Origin: Allobosea caraganae
Lineage (GTDB): Bacteria > Pseudomonadota > Alphaproteobacteria > Rhizobiales > Beijerinckiaceae
Reading direction: 5' to 3'
DNA: 64,000 bases
Assembly (NCBI RefSeq): GCF_003351345.1
Contig: NZ_QQTO01000019.1
Location: 496,001 to 560,000, forward strand
The notes under the pieces were generated by a model, which was given only the letters and a program-made list of their open reading frames with translations, searched no databases and was not told the origin of the DNA. The first letter of the stretch is position 1. Each line of letters opens with the position of its first letter. Positions 1-8,591 of this stretch are shown in pieces. Made by a program: the position numbers and the translations under genes.

Positions 1-845
1 TTGTCCTGGCCGTCGCCGAGCAGGTCGTCGCCAAGGTTGGTGCCGCGCACGCCCTCGATGTTCTGGAAGCTGTCGGTGTCGCCATGGGTGTCGGTCGCCG
101 TTCCCTGCGCGAGGTCGACCCTCACCCTGCCGTTCCCGCCATCGATCAGGTAGGACACCATGTCGATGCCGAAGCCGCCGATGAAGGTGTCGTCGCCGCC
201 CGCGCCGGTATAGGTGTAGCGGCCGGTCTCGCTCGGGTTGAGGCTGCTTGCGCCCCGGAAGAGGTCGTCCCTGTCGGTGCCCCTGAACTCCTCGATGCTC
301 CTGACCTGATCGAGAAAGCCCCAGGCGTCCCTGACGAAGCCCGCGGTCAAATCGACCTCGATGCCGTTATTCGGCACCTCGTAGATATAGTCGAGCAGAT
401 CGCTGCCGAAGAGGCCGTAGAACGAGTCCGCGCCGATGCCGGGGCGGAAATAGTCGTCCCCTTCCTCGCCCCCGACCACGAGCGGTTCGGCGAACATGAA
501 GTTCGCCAAAAGCACATTATAGACGAAGTCGTGAAAGCCGGTGTCGAGGAAGTCGAGAAGCGCTTGGAACACTTCCGCTCTCGGCGGGGAGATGAAGTCG
601 TACTCGTAAAGGACCGTCTCGTTCTGGTGCAGCAGCGTGAAGCTGGTGATGGTGCCGCCGGAGAGCGTGCGGGCGTCGCCGACGACGAGGTCTACGCCCT
701 GGAAGATCAGGACCAGGCTGTCATCTTCCTTGCCGAAGATCAGAAAGTCCGTGGGGGTATTGAACGGTTCGTCAAAGGTGCCGATTTGAAGAACTTGCTG
801 AAGCAAGGGCGGCCAATTTTCAAATTTCGTTCTGAACTGTGCCAC
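1..845 (-). CDS. RTX-type calcium-binding secreted protein, C-terminal part outside the window
   Basis: Incomplete: about 281 codons are visible and the C-terminus runs off the left edge. The start is a GTG (complement of 843-845) with GGGAGGGAGGA about five bases upstream. The first ~115 residues match no domain I recognise. From about residue 120 there are Gly/Asp-rich stretches (GGEEGDDYF, RGTDRDDLF, GAGGDDTFIGG, GTNLGDDLLGDG), the pattern of hemolysin-type calcium-binding repeats. Proteins with such repeats are normally exported by a type I (ABC/HlyD/TolC) system and fold on binding calcium outside the cell. No transporter gene lies next to it here. The secreted activity cannot be named because the visible N-terminus is not informative. 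Confidence 0.75.
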   Translation of the reverse strand, partial: MAQFRTKFENWPPLLQQVLQIGTFDEPFNTPTDFLIFGKEDDSLVLIFQGVDLVVGDARTLSGGTITSFTLLHQNETVLYEYDFISPPRAEVFQALLDFLDTGFHDFVYNVLLANFMFAEPLVVGGEEGDDYFRPGIGADSFYGLFGSDLLDYIYEVPNNGIEVDLTAGFVRDAWGFLDQVRSIEEFRGTDRDDLFRGASSLNPSETGRYTYTGAGGDDTFIGGFGIDMVSYLIDGGNGRVRVDLAQGTATDTHGDTDSFQNIEGVRGTNLGDDLLGDGQD

Positions 846-1004
846 GATAGTCCTCCCTCCCGTTGCGCGCGTTATGCGCGAACATCGCCGCCTCCATGGC
901 GCTGGGGCGGCATGATAGCGAGCCTTGGCGGTGCCCCTGTCGAGGGCCACGCGTCGCGAAGATTGGGGAAGCCGTCATCAGAAGATAACGAGGAGGTCTA
1001 TACC

Positions 1005-1151
1005 ATGTCTCAAGTAATAAATGAAGGAATGGCGCTGCACATTGTTTTAGCTTTTCCTGCCGGAGCGCAGGGATCACGCTCGCCGAAAGTCGTTGTGGGA
1101 CTTGGCTGGTGGCGGTGGAGCATTGGCGACAAGCGCCGGGCCGCTAGATGA
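1005..1151 (+). CDS. Possible small protein (48 aa), unrecognised
   Basis: A 48-codon reading frame in the spacer between the RTX gene and radC. Its ATG is preceded by a near-ideal AGGAGG eight bases upstream, which is the main reason for listing it. The product begins [14 protein letters not shown] and ends in a basic, Trp-containing tail ([14 protein letters not shown]). The end overlaps the last bases of radC on the other strand by eight bases. It has no recognisable domain. It may be chance; the start region is richer in A+T than its neighbours. Confidence 0.3.
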   Translation: MSQVINEGMALHIVLAFPAGAQGSRSPKVVVGLGWWRWSIGDKRRAAR

Positions 1152-1905
1152 ACTTCAGCCCCTTCAGACTGGCATGGCCGTCCTTGCCGACGATGATGTG
1201 GTCGTGCACGGCGATGCCGAGCGGCTTGGCCGTTTCGATGACCTGCTGCGTCATCAGGATGTCGGTGCGCGAGGGCGTCGGGTCGCCGGAAGGATGGTTG
1301 TGCACCAGGATGACCGCGCTCGCCGAGAGCTCGAGCGCCCGCTTCACCACCTCGCGCGGATAGACCGGGGTATGGTCGACCGTGCCGGTCTGCTGCACCT
1401 CGTCGGCGATCAGCGCATTCTTCTTGTCGAGGAACAGGATGCGGAACTGCTCGCGCTCGGCGAAGGCCATCGCCATCCGGCAATAGTCGATCACCGAGGA
1501 CCAGGACGACAGCACCGGCCGCTTCGAGACCTTGCCCTTGGCCATGCGCTGCAGCGAGGCGGCGACGATCTTCAAGTCGAGCGCCACGCCGTCGCCGACG
1601 CCCTTGACCTCGGTCAGCCGCGAGGCAGGCGCGCCGAGCACTTCGGCGAAGGAGCCGAAGCGCTGGATCAGCTCCTTGGCGAGCGGCTTGACGTCGCGCT
1701 GCGGGATCGAGCGGAAGAGCAGGAGCTCGAGCAGCTCATAGTCGGGCAGGGCGTCCGCACCCGCCTCCTGGAAGCGGGCGCGCAGGCGCTCGCGATGGCC
1801 GTGATAGTGCGGGACGGCGATGTCGGAGAGGACGCCGGGGAGCGGCGGGGCCTTGGCCTTGCGGCCGTTGAGCTTGCGCCCGCCCTGGCCGCCCTCGGCG
1901 CTCAT
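1144..1905 (-). CDS. radC: RadC family JAB-domain protein
   Basis: 253 aa. Residues ~40-125 form a helix-hairpin-helix-like segment ([21 protein letters not shown]) and residues ~135-253 a JAB/MPN metalloprotease-like domain with the zinc-site pattern [14 protein letters not shown] near residue 205. That is the normal RadC length and layout. The family was once linked to DNA repair, but its biochemical role is unsettled. The gene overlaps the end of map by four bases (ATGA), so the two are probably translated together. Confidence 0.93.
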   Translation of the reverse strand: MSAEGGQGGRKLNGRKAKAPPLPGVLSDIAVPHYHGHRERLRARFQEAGADALPDYELLELLLFRSIPQRDVKPLAKELIQRFGSFAEVLGAPASRLTEVKGVGDGVALDLKIVAASLQRMAKGKVSKRPVLSSWSSVIDYCRMAMAFAEREQFRILFLDKKNALIADEVQQTGTVDHTPVYPREVVKRALELSASAVILVHNHPSGDPTPSRTDILMTQQVIETAKPLGIAVHDHIIVGKDGHASLKGLKFI

Positions 1906-2726
1906 TGCCTGGCGAGCGGATTGTCGCGGCCGGCCGGCGAGAGCGTGAAGATCTCGCAGCCGGTTTCGGTGACGCCGATCGTGTGCTCGAATTGGGCCGA
2001 GAGCGAACGGTCCCGCGTCACCGCGGTCCAGCCGTCCGAGAGCACCTTCACCCCGGCCTTGCCGAGGTTGATCATCGGCTCGATGGTGAAGATCATGCCG
2101 GGCTTGAGCAGGGCGCCTTCGCCGGGGCTGCCATAGTGCAGGATGTTCGGCGCGTCGTGGAAGAGCTGGCCGACGCCATGGCCGCAGAAGTCGCGCACCA
2201 CGGAGCAGCGCTCGCCCTCGGCATAGCGCTGGATGGCGAAGCCGATATCGCCGGTGGTGGCGCCGGCGCGCACCGCCTTGATGCCGCGCAGCAGGCTCTC
2301 ATAGGTGATCTCGACCAGCCGCTCGGCCTTGCGCGGGATGTCGCCGACGCCATACATCCGGCTGGAATCGCCATGCCAGCCATCGACGATCAACGTGTAG
2401 TCGATGTTGAGGATGTCGCCTTCGCGCAGCGGCTTGTCGTCGGGGATGCCGTGGCAGACGACATGGTTGATCGAGGTGCAGATCGACTTGGTGTAGCCGC
2501 GGTAGAACAAGGTCGCCGGATAGGCTGAATTGTCCATGGCGAACTGGAAGGCGAGGTCGTCGAGGCGCTGGGTGGTCACGCCGGGCTTGACGTAGCCGCC
2601 GAGCATGTCGAGGCCTTCGGCCGTCAGCCGGCCGGCCTTGTGCATGGCCGCGAAGGCCTCGGGGCCATGAATCTTGATGACCGGATCGCGCATGCGCGAT
2701 CGTCCCAGGCTCTCGTCGAATGTCAT
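1902..2726 (-). CDS. map: Type I methionine aminopeptidase
   Basis: 274 aa from the chosen ATG ([12 protein letters not shown]). It removes the initiator methionine from new proteins in the cytoplasm using two metal ions. Visible family features are the DYT segment ([18 protein letters not shown]), the metal-binding His stretch [21 protein letters not shown], and the final Glu-containing segment ([18 protein letters not shown]). An in-frame TTG nine bases upstream lies closer to the AGGAG (four bases) while the ATG lies about 12 bases from it, so the exact start is uncertain by three residues. The gene heads a two-gene unit with radC. Confidence 0.95.
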   Translation of the reverse strand: MTFDESLGRSRMRDPVIKIHGPEAFAAMHKAGRLTAEGLDMLGGYVKPGVTTQRLDDLAFQFAMDNSAYPATLFYRGYTKSICTSINHVVCHGIPDDKPLREGDILNIDYTLIVDGWHGDSSRMYGVGDIPRKAERLVEITYESLLRGIKAVRAGATTGDIGFAIQRYAEGERCSVVRDFCGHGVGQLFHDAPNILHYGSPGEGALLKPGMIFTIEPMINLGKAGVKVLSDGWTAVTRDRSLSAQFEHTIGVTETGCEIFTLSPAGRDNPLARQ

Positions 2727-2811
2727 GATGCGCAAGCTGCTCCTTGCTCGCCATTATCTATTGTGTTTGGCGGGAGGCGCAAGGTTGTTGCGCAGCAACT
2801 CCTGCTGATTG

Positions 2812-3375
2812 TCAGCCTGCATCCACCCGCGCCGCGTCGCGGACGATCCAGGCGCGGGTCTGCTCCAGGATCTCGCCGGAGAGTTTTGGGTCGTCGCTGA
2901 GCCGGGCCAGGATCACGGCTCCGACCATCGCGGCCCAGGAGCCGATCCCGGCCTGGCGCTTCTCCTCCTCCGTCGCGCCCGGCGCGCTGCGGCTGAAGCG
3001 CTCGACCTGCCGGCGCAGCCCGGCCGTCATCGCCGCGCGCGCCTCGGGCGATTGGCGGATGGTCTCGGCGCCGAGCCCGGCCGTGGCGCAGCCGCCGGCG
3101 AGATCGGCGCAATGGTCGGGCGAGAGATAGGCCTCGGTGAAGCTGGGGAGGTCGATCTCGCCCGGCGCGCTGGCTAAGAGCGCATGGGTCAGCGTCTGGG
3201 CGATGAGATCGTCCTTCGAGGCGAAATGCCCGTAGAAGCCGCCATGGGTCAGGCCGGCGGCCTTCATCACCTCGGCCACCGTCACGGCTTCGAAACCGCG
3301 CGCCCGGAACAGCCTGCCGGCCTCCTCCAGGATCTTCTGCCGGTTCAACGCCACCTGTTCGCGACTGACTTTCAT
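2812..3375 (-). CDS. TetR/AcrR family transcriptional regulator
   Basis: 187 aa from the ATG at 3375, chosen because AGGAGG lies six bases upstream; an in-frame upstream ATG has no such site and would lie inside the operator. The N-terminal helix-turn-helix (residues ~25-50, TVAEVMKAAGLTHGGFYGHF) is typical of TetR repressors. The rest is a ligand-binding helical domain with a Cys in LAGGCATAGL. It is transcribed away from the adjacent dehydrogenase gene, and two matching palindromes lie between them, so it most likely represses itself and that gene. The inducer is unknown. Confidence 0.9.
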   Translation of the reverse strand: MKVSREQVALNRQKILEEAGRLFRARGFEAVTVAEVMKAAGLTHGGFYGHFASKDDLIAQTLTHALLASAPGEIDLPSFTEAYLSPDHCADLAGGCATAGLGAETIRQSPEARAAMTAGLRRQVERFSRSAPGATEEEKRQAGIGSWAAMVGAVILARLSDDPKLSGEILEQTRAWIVRDAARVDAG

Positions 3376-3405
3376 CACGTCCTCCTGATCGTCCTTGACA
3401 GGATA

Positions 3406-3447
3406 CATGATGTCGATCATGAATGCACTTATATGATCGTGGTCATG
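3406..3447. promoter_or_regulatory. Twin palindromic operator between tetR-type gene and SDR gene
   Basis: Two related palindromes with starts 26 bases apart: CATGATGTCGATCATG (3406-3421; perfect 6-base arms) and ATGATCGTGGTCAT (3433-3446; one mismatch). Both lie in the short divergent spacer. The second overlaps a TATGAT (3432-3437) that could serve as a -10 box for the plus-strand gene, and a TTGACA occurs at 3395-3400. This is the expected layout for TetR-type autoregulation. That the adjacent regulator binds here is inferred. Confidence 0.6.
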
Positions 3448-3482
3448 AATAATTCCCGACCTCGAGCATCAGGAGAATTCCA

Positions 3483-4271
3483 ATGACCGCACAACCCGCT
3501 GTCCTGATCACCGGCGCCTCGACGGGCATCGGTGCCGTCTATGCCGATCGCTTCGCCCGGCGTGGCCATGACCTCGTGCTGGTGGCGCGCGACGTCGCCC
3601 GCATGGAGGCCCTGGCCGAGCGCCTGCGCCGCGAGACCGGCGTCGCCGTCGACATCATCAAGGCCGACCTCACCGATGCCGCCGACGTGGCGCAGGTCGA
3701 GGCGCGGCTGCGCGACGACGCGCGCATCGGCGTGCTCGTCAACAATGCCGGCGCCGCCGCTGCCGGTGGCTTCCTGGAGCAGAATCCGGAAGGGCTGGCG
3801 AAGCTGATCAGCCTCAACGTCGTCTCACTGACCCGCCTCGCCAATGCGGTCGCGCCGCGCTTCGTGCGGGAAGGCAAGGGCGCGATCGTCAATATCGGCT
3901 CCGTCGTCGGCCTCGCGCCCGAAATCGGCATGAGCGTCTATGGCGCGACCAAGGCCTTCGTCCTCTTCCTGACGCAGGGCTTGCATCTCGAGCTCGGTCC
4001 GAAGGGCGTCTATGTCCAGGCCGTGCTGCCTGCCGCCACGCGCACCGAGATCTGGGAACGCTCCGAGCGCGACGTGAACTCGCTCTCGGCCGTGATGGAG
4101 GTGGATGAGCTGGTGGATGCGGCACTCGTCGGCTTCGACCGGCGCGAGACCGTCACCATCCCGTCGCTGCCGGATGGCGGGCAGTGGACCGCCTTCGACG
4201 GGGCGCGCCAGGCGATGGTGCCGAACTTCCTGCAGGTCCACGCGGCCGAGCGCTATCGCAAGGCTGCGTGA
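3483..4271 (+). CDS. Short-chain dehydrogenase/reductase
   Basis: 262 aa. A classical-type SDR: the cofactor-binding glycine motif TGASTGIG at residues 10-17, NNAG near 88, and the catalytic YxxxK in SVYGATKAF near 151-155 preceded by the Ser of NIGSVVG. An Arg after the first strand (VARD) suggests NADP(H). The substrate cannot be deduced. It is divergently transcribed from a TetR-type regulator and shares its operator region, so it is probably induced by a compound sensed by that regulator. Confidence 0.9.
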   Translation: MTAQPAVLITGASTGIGAVYADRFARRGHDLVLVARDVARMEALAERLRRETGVAVDIIKADLTDAADVAQVEARLRDDARIGVLVNNAGAAAAGGFLEQNPEGLAKLISLNVVSLTRLANAVAPRFVREGKGAIVNIGSVVGLAPEIGMSVYGATKAFVLFLTQGLHLELGPKGVYVQAVLPAATRTEIWERSERDVNSLSAVMEVDELVDAALVGFDRRETVTIPSLPDGGQWTAFDGARQAMVPNFLQVHAAERYRKAA

Positions 4272-4310
4272 GGCACGGCGTCCGAAGCCGGTCGCCCGCG
4301 GGCGGCCGGC

Positions 4311-4928
4311 TCAGAGGAGCAGGCTAAGACCGGTCGCGGCCAGTGCCGCGATCCAGAGCGCGTCGAGGTTGATCCAGCCGCGCCTGAGGAAGCCGACGCC
4401 GAACCATTCGAAGACCAGCGTGGCGATCGTTGCGGTGACCGCGAGCATCGCCGCCATGTGCAGGCCGATGGCGGCGAGCGAGATCGGCAGCGAGCCCGCA
4501 GCGGTGAGTTCGCGCGCCGGCGTCGCCGCAAGGCAAAGCGGGATGAGCACCGGCACCAGCATCAGCCCGGCGCCATGGCTCGTCGCCATCAGGAAGGACC
4601 AGAGACCAAGTCCCGCGAGTCCCGTCTGCATGCCGACGCGGACGCGGTGGCGGTGGCCGTAGAGCGCGTGCCAAGCGGCCCAGCCGATCAGCAGCGCACC
4701 GGCGATCACTTGCAGCAGGCGCTGGTCGATCACCGTGCCGAGCGCGACGACGAGCGCCACCACCACCGCGACCGAGACCGCGTGCCCGAGCGCGATCGGC
4801 AGCAGCGACAGCCACATGGTGCGGCGGCTGTCGCGATTGAGGCCGAGCGCCACGGCGAAGAGCCAGCCCATGGCCGGGTTCAGGCCGTGGAAGGCGCCGA
4901 GGCCGGCGAGCATGAGCCAGGGCGACAT
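4311..4928 (-). CDS. Polytopic membrane protein linked to methanethiol oxidase gene
   Basis: 205 aa with about five or six hydrophobic segments, including WLMLAGLGAFHGLNPAMGWL at the start. His residues occur within membrane segments (GAFHGLNP, ALGHAVSV, ATSHGAG), suggesting metal or thiol handling, though this is speculative. It starts 33 bases after the stop of the SBP56-type gene, on the same strand, with GGAG upstream, so the two form an operon. I do not recognise a named family. A role in sulfur compound or metal transport would fit the neighbour but is not shown. Confidence 0.75.
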   Translation of the reverse strand: MSPWLMLAGLGAFHGLNPAMGWLFAVALGLNRDSRRTMWLSLLPIALGHAVSVAVVVALVVALGTVIDQRLLQVIAGALLIGWAAWHALYGHRHRVRVGMQTGLAGLGLWSFLMATSHGAGLMLVPVLIPLCLAATPARELTAAGSLPISLAAIGLHMAAMLAVTATIATLVFEWFGVGFLRRGWINLDALWIAALAATGLSLLL

Positions 4929-4961
4929 CTCAGTGCTCCGCCGTCTCGGATGTAATACGCA

Positions 4962-6356
4962 TCAGGGATAGCAATAGGAATCGGAGGAGCAGTCGCCGCC
5001 CTCCAGCCGGACCTGATGCGGGCGATGCCCCTTCGGCCAATCGACGAAGAACTTCTCGTCGAAGCGAATGCCGCCCTGGTCGCCGACATCGAGCTTGACC
5101 ATCCAGCCGTCGATGCCCTCGGGATAGAACTGAGGATCGATGGCGCCATAGAGCGAGTTGGTGAAGTAGACCCGCTTGCCGTCGCGGCTGATCTCGACCA
5201 TTTGCGGGCCGCCATTGAGGTGGCCGTTTTTGGCTCCCGGATGCGTCGCGCGCGAGACGATGCCGCCGATGCGGACGCGGCCGGTCTCGACCGGCTTGAA
5301 CGGGTCGGAGACGTCGTACTGGATCATGTCGCCGGTGCCCCAGCAGGAGACGTAGAGGAAGCGGTCGTCCATCGAGAGGTCGATATCGGTGACCAATGGA
5401 GCGACCGCGCCAAAGCCTTTGAGGACCGGCGGCAGCAAGGCGGGATCGGCCGGCTCGGCCGGGATCTCGATCACCTTCTTCACGGCCCATTTCGAGCCGT
5501 CGCGATACCAGGTCCAGATCGAGGCGGAGAGGTCCTTCAGGCTGATGACGCAGCCGACGAAGCCATAGGCCTTGCGCGGATCGTGCGCCGGCCTGAGCTC
5601 GAAGACGAGCTGGTGCTCTGCGCCGAAATCGATCTCCTGCTGGTGCTTGCGAGTGTGCAGGTCCCAGAAATGCAGCCGGCGGCCGTATTTGCTGCCGAGC
5701 AGGATCTCCGGTACCAGCCCGTTCTCGAACGTGTCCGGCGTGCCCCATTCGCTGGTGATCATGGTGTCGTGGCCGAGGTGCCACCAGAAGTCGTAGGCGA
5801 GCTTCTGCGGGCCGCGCTCCATCTCCCATTGCCCCATCACATCGAAGCTGACGGGATCGAGCAGGAAGATGCCGCCGGGCTCCTTGCCCTCGGCGTTGCC
5901 GAGCGCGTTGACGTAGATGCCTTCCGGTCCGCAATGGATCGTGTGCAGCCGGGAATAGCCGGCGCGTTCGGCGATCTCCTCCGGCTCGATCACCCGCACG
6001 ATCGAGGGCTTCCTGGGGTCGGGCTTGGTGTCGATGATGTGCAGCCGCGACGAGCGCAGGCCGGGCACGACGAGGTAGCGCCGCTCCATATGCGGATGCG
6101 GCGCGTTCGGGCAGAGGCAGGACGAGCAGGCGTTCCAGCCGAAATGATGCAGCTCGTCGCCGGTGTTGGGCATCGCGACCTGGCCGACGATCCGCGAATA
6201 GGTCGGCGATGCCGGGTCGACATCGACCACGGCGACGGCGTCGGGCGTTTTGCGGTCGGGGTCGAAGGCGGCTACGTAGGCCAGTTTTTCGGCGGGCGCC
6301 TTGGCCGCGAGCCGAGGCGAAGGGTAGAACGAGGGATCAGGTCGCCAGCTTGCCAT
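4962..6356 (-). CDS. Selenium-binding protein SBP56 family, probable methanethiol oxidase
   Basis: 464 aa from the ATG at 6356 (MASWRPDPSFYP), with GGGAGA upstream; a GTG six codons earlier is a weaker start. It matches the SBP56/MtoX family over its full length: WNACSSC near residue 80, then HPHMERRYLVVPGLRSSRLHIID, HLGHDTMITSEWGTPDTFENG and the C-terminal FFVDWPKGHRPHQVRLEGGD. Characterised bacterial members oxidise methanethiol to formaldehyde, hydrogen sulfide and peroxide using copper. No Sec signal peptide is evident. The downstream membrane protein gene follows closely. Characterised mto loci often carry an SCO1-type copper chaperone; none is seen here. Confidence 0.88.
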   Translation of the reverse strand: MASWRPDPSFYPSPRLAAKAPAEKLAYVAAFDPDRKTPDAVAVVDVDPASPTYSRIVGQVAMPNTGDELHHFGWNACSSCLCPNAPHPHMERRYLVVPGLRSSRLHIIDTKPDPRKPSIVRVIEPEEIAERAGYSRLHTIHCGPEGIYVNALGNAEGKEPGGIFLLDPVSFDVMGQWEMERGPQKLAYDFWWHLGHDTMITSEWGTPDTFENGLVPEILLGSKYGRRLHFWDLHTRKHQQEIDFGAEHQLVFELRPAHDPRKAYGFVGCVISLKDLSASIWTWYRDGSKWAVKKVIEIPAEPADPALLPPVLKGFGAVAPLVTDIDLSMDDRFLYVSCWGTGDMIQYDVSDPFKPVETGRVRIGGIVSRATHPGAKNGHLNGGPQMVEISRDGKRVYFTNSLYGAIDPQFYPEGIDGWMVKLDVGDQGGIRFDEKFFVDWPKGHRPHQVRLEGGDCSSDSYCYP

Positions 6357-6479
6357 GATCAGTCTCCCGAGCACCCCCCAGCGCCCCGGTCGAGAGCGCA
6401 GTGTACAGACGCCGGGCCGGAATGTCCTGCGCCTGGATCGGCGCTGAGGGAGTAGTGGCGCGGCGGGGTCGGCCGGCGC

Positions 6480-7985
6480 TCAGTCCTCTTCGACGAAGAC
6501 GACTTCGCGCTTGCGGGCGATGGCTGGCAGCGAGACGATGACCAGCGCGATCACGGCGATGACCAGCAGCACGGCGCTGATCGGCCGGGTCACGAATACG
6601 GTCGGGTCGCCACTCGAGATGATCATGGCGCGACGCAGGTGCTCCTCCAGCATCGGCCCCAGGATGAAGCCGAGGATGAAGGGCGGCATCTCGCAGTCGA
6701 GCTTGGCGAGGATGTAGCCGGCGAGCCCCGCCGCGGTGATCTCGTAGACGGCGAAGGCCGAGTTGTTGACGCTGTAAACGCCGATGCAGCAGAAGGCCAT
6801 GATCGCCGGGAAGAGCACGGTATAGGGCACCCGCAGCAGCGAGACCCAGATGCCGATCAGTGGCAGGTTGAGGATGATCAGCATCGCGTTGCCGAGCCAC
6901 ATCGACGCGATCAGTCCCCAGAACAGGTCCGGGTTGTTGTTGATCACGTTCGGGCCAGGCGTGATGCCCTGAATGATCATGGCGCCGACCATCAGCGCCA
7001 TCACGGCGTTGGAGGGGATGCCGAGCGAGAGCATCGGGATGAAGGAGGTCTGGGCGCCGGCGTTGTTGGCGGCCTCCGGCGCGCTGACCCCTTCGATCGC
7101 TCCGTGGCCGAATTCCGCCGAGTTCTTCGAGACCTTCTTCTCGACATTGTAGGCGACGAACGAGGAGAGCAGGGCGCCGCCGCCCGGCAGGATGCCGAGC
7201 AGCGAGCCGATCACCGTGCCCCTGATCGACGGGCCGATCATGCGCCGGAGATCATCGCGGCTCGGGAAGAGGCCCGCGACCTTCGCGATGATCGGCTCGC
7301 GTGCGTTCGCGCCTTCCAGGTTGCGCATGATCTCGGCGACGCCGAAGACGCCGACCGCGATGGCGACGAAGTCGAGCCCGTCGGAAAGCTCGGTCGAGCC
7401 GAAGGTGAAGCGCGGCGTCGCCGTGTAGATGTCGGTCCCGGTCAGGCCGAGCAGCAGCCCGGCGCAGATCATGCAGATCGCCTTCAGGATCGAGCCCGAG
7501 GCCAGAGCGATCGACGAGACCAGGCCGACGACCATCAGCGAGAAATACTCGGCTGGGCCGAAGCTGATCGCGATCTCGGTTAGGGGCGTCGCCACGATCG
7601 CGATCAGCAGGGTCGCGACCGTGCCGGCGAAGAAGGAGCTGAGCCCCGCCGCGGCGAGCGCCGGCCCGGCCCGGCCGTGCCGCGCCATCTGGTAGCCGTC
7701 GATCGTGGTGACGGCCGAGGAGGATTCGCCTGGCAGGTTGATCAGGATCGCCGTGGTCGAGCCGCCATATTGCGAGCCGTAGAAGATGCCGGCCAGCATG
7801 ATCAGCGAGGCCGTCGGCGTCAGCCCGAAGGTCAGCGGCAGCAGCATCGCGATGGTGGCGAGCGGGCCGATGCCGGGCAGCACGCCGATCAGGGTGCCGA
7901 GCAGCGTGCCGAGGAAGCAATAGGCCAGATTCATCGGCTGGAAGGCGACGGAGAAGCCGAGGCCGAGATTGCTCAGGAGTTCCAT
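6480..7985 (-). CDS. tctA: Tripartite tricarboxylate transporter, large membrane subunit TctA
   Basis: 501 aa, the usual TctA length, with about twelve transmembrane segments. Conserved stretches include GVLPGIGPLATIAMLLPLTF, GIFYGSQYGGSTTAIL and INLPGESSSAVTTIDGYQMA near residues 35-105. It forms the translocation pore for a carboxylate delivered by the periplasmic protein encoded upstream. It starts four bases after the stop of tctB. The substrate cannot be predicted from sequence. Confidence 0.94.
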   Translation of the reverse strand: MELLSNLGLGFSVAFQPMNLAYCFLGTLLGTLIGVLPGIGPLATIAMLLPLTFGLTPTASLIMLAGIFYGSQYGGSTTAILINLPGESSSAVTTIDGYQMARHGRAGPALAAAGLSSFFAGTVATLLIAIVATPLTEIAISFGPAEYFSLMVVGLVSSIALASGSILKAICMICAGLLLGLTGTDIYTATPRFTFGSTELSDGLDFVAIAVGVFGVAEIMRNLEGANAREPIIAKVAGLFPSRDDLRRMIGPSIRGTVIGSLLGILPGGGALLSSFVAYNVEKKVSKNSAEFGHGAIEGVSAPEAANNAGAQTSFIPMLSLGIPSNAVMALMVGAMIIQGITPGPNVINNNPDLFWGLIASMWLGNAMLIILNLPLIGIWVSLLRVPYTVLFPAIMAFCCIGVYSVNNSAFAVYEITAAGLAGYILAKLDCEMPPFILGFILGPMLEEHLRRAMIISSGDPTVFVTRPISAVLLVIAVIALVIVSLPAIARKREVVFVEED

Positions 7986-7989
7986 GCGC

Positions 7990-8451
7990 TCAGCCCCACC
8001 GGAACCACGAGCCGATGATCGGGATCGGCAGCTTGATGCCGTAGCCGAAGATCAGCGTGCACAGGATTGCGATGCCCAGGCTGGCGAGCAGCGCGGGAAC
8101 CGGCCGGAACGGGCTCGCGGCGAAGGAGGCGATCAGCGCTGTCGCGAGGATGCCGGGAAAGAGCCCGAGCCCTTCGAGCTGGCTGGCGAAGAGGACGGTC
8201 GCGAGCGAGAGCACGAGCGGCCCGCGCCAGGGCATGGCGGCGAGCGAGATCGCCTCGGCGGAGCCCAGGCTGCGCACCGCGATGGTCGCGCCCATCGCCA
8301 TCATCAGGCTCGAGAGCAGGATTGGGAAATAGCCCGGCCCCATGTTCAGCGCCTCGCCGATCGGCAGGTCGCGCCAGGTGATGGCGGCGTAGGTTGCCCC
8401 GAAGGCGGCGAAGATCGCTCCTGCCGCGAGGTCTTTGCGGTTCACGGCCAC
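7990..8451 (-). CDS. tctB: Tripartite tricarboxylate transporter, small membrane subunit TctB
   Basis: 153 aa with four hydrophobic segments, typical of TctB. The N-terminus (AAGAIFAAFGATYAAITWRD) and the following NMGPGYFPILLSSLMMAMG agree with the family. The start is GTG with GGAG six bases upstream. It lies between tctC and tctA in the usual order. Confidence 0.9.
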   Translation of the reverse strand: MAVNRKDLAAGAIFAAFGATYAAITWRDLPIGEALNMGPGYFPILLSSLMMAMGATIAVRSLGSAEAISLAAMPWRGPLVLSLATVLFASQLEGLGLFPGILATALIASFAASPFRPVPALLASLGIAILCTLIFGYGIKLPIPIIGSWFRWG

Positions 8452-8591
8452 TGCATGCTCCTGGCGAGGCGGTGTGTGCGTTTGCGCGCGGCGTGCTTAT
8501 GCGCGCCGCTAGCGGCTGATGAGCTGTCCGGATGCGTCGGATGGCGGGGGCACGGCGTCCGGCCGCAACCGGCCGTCCGCTCGTCCGCAGC

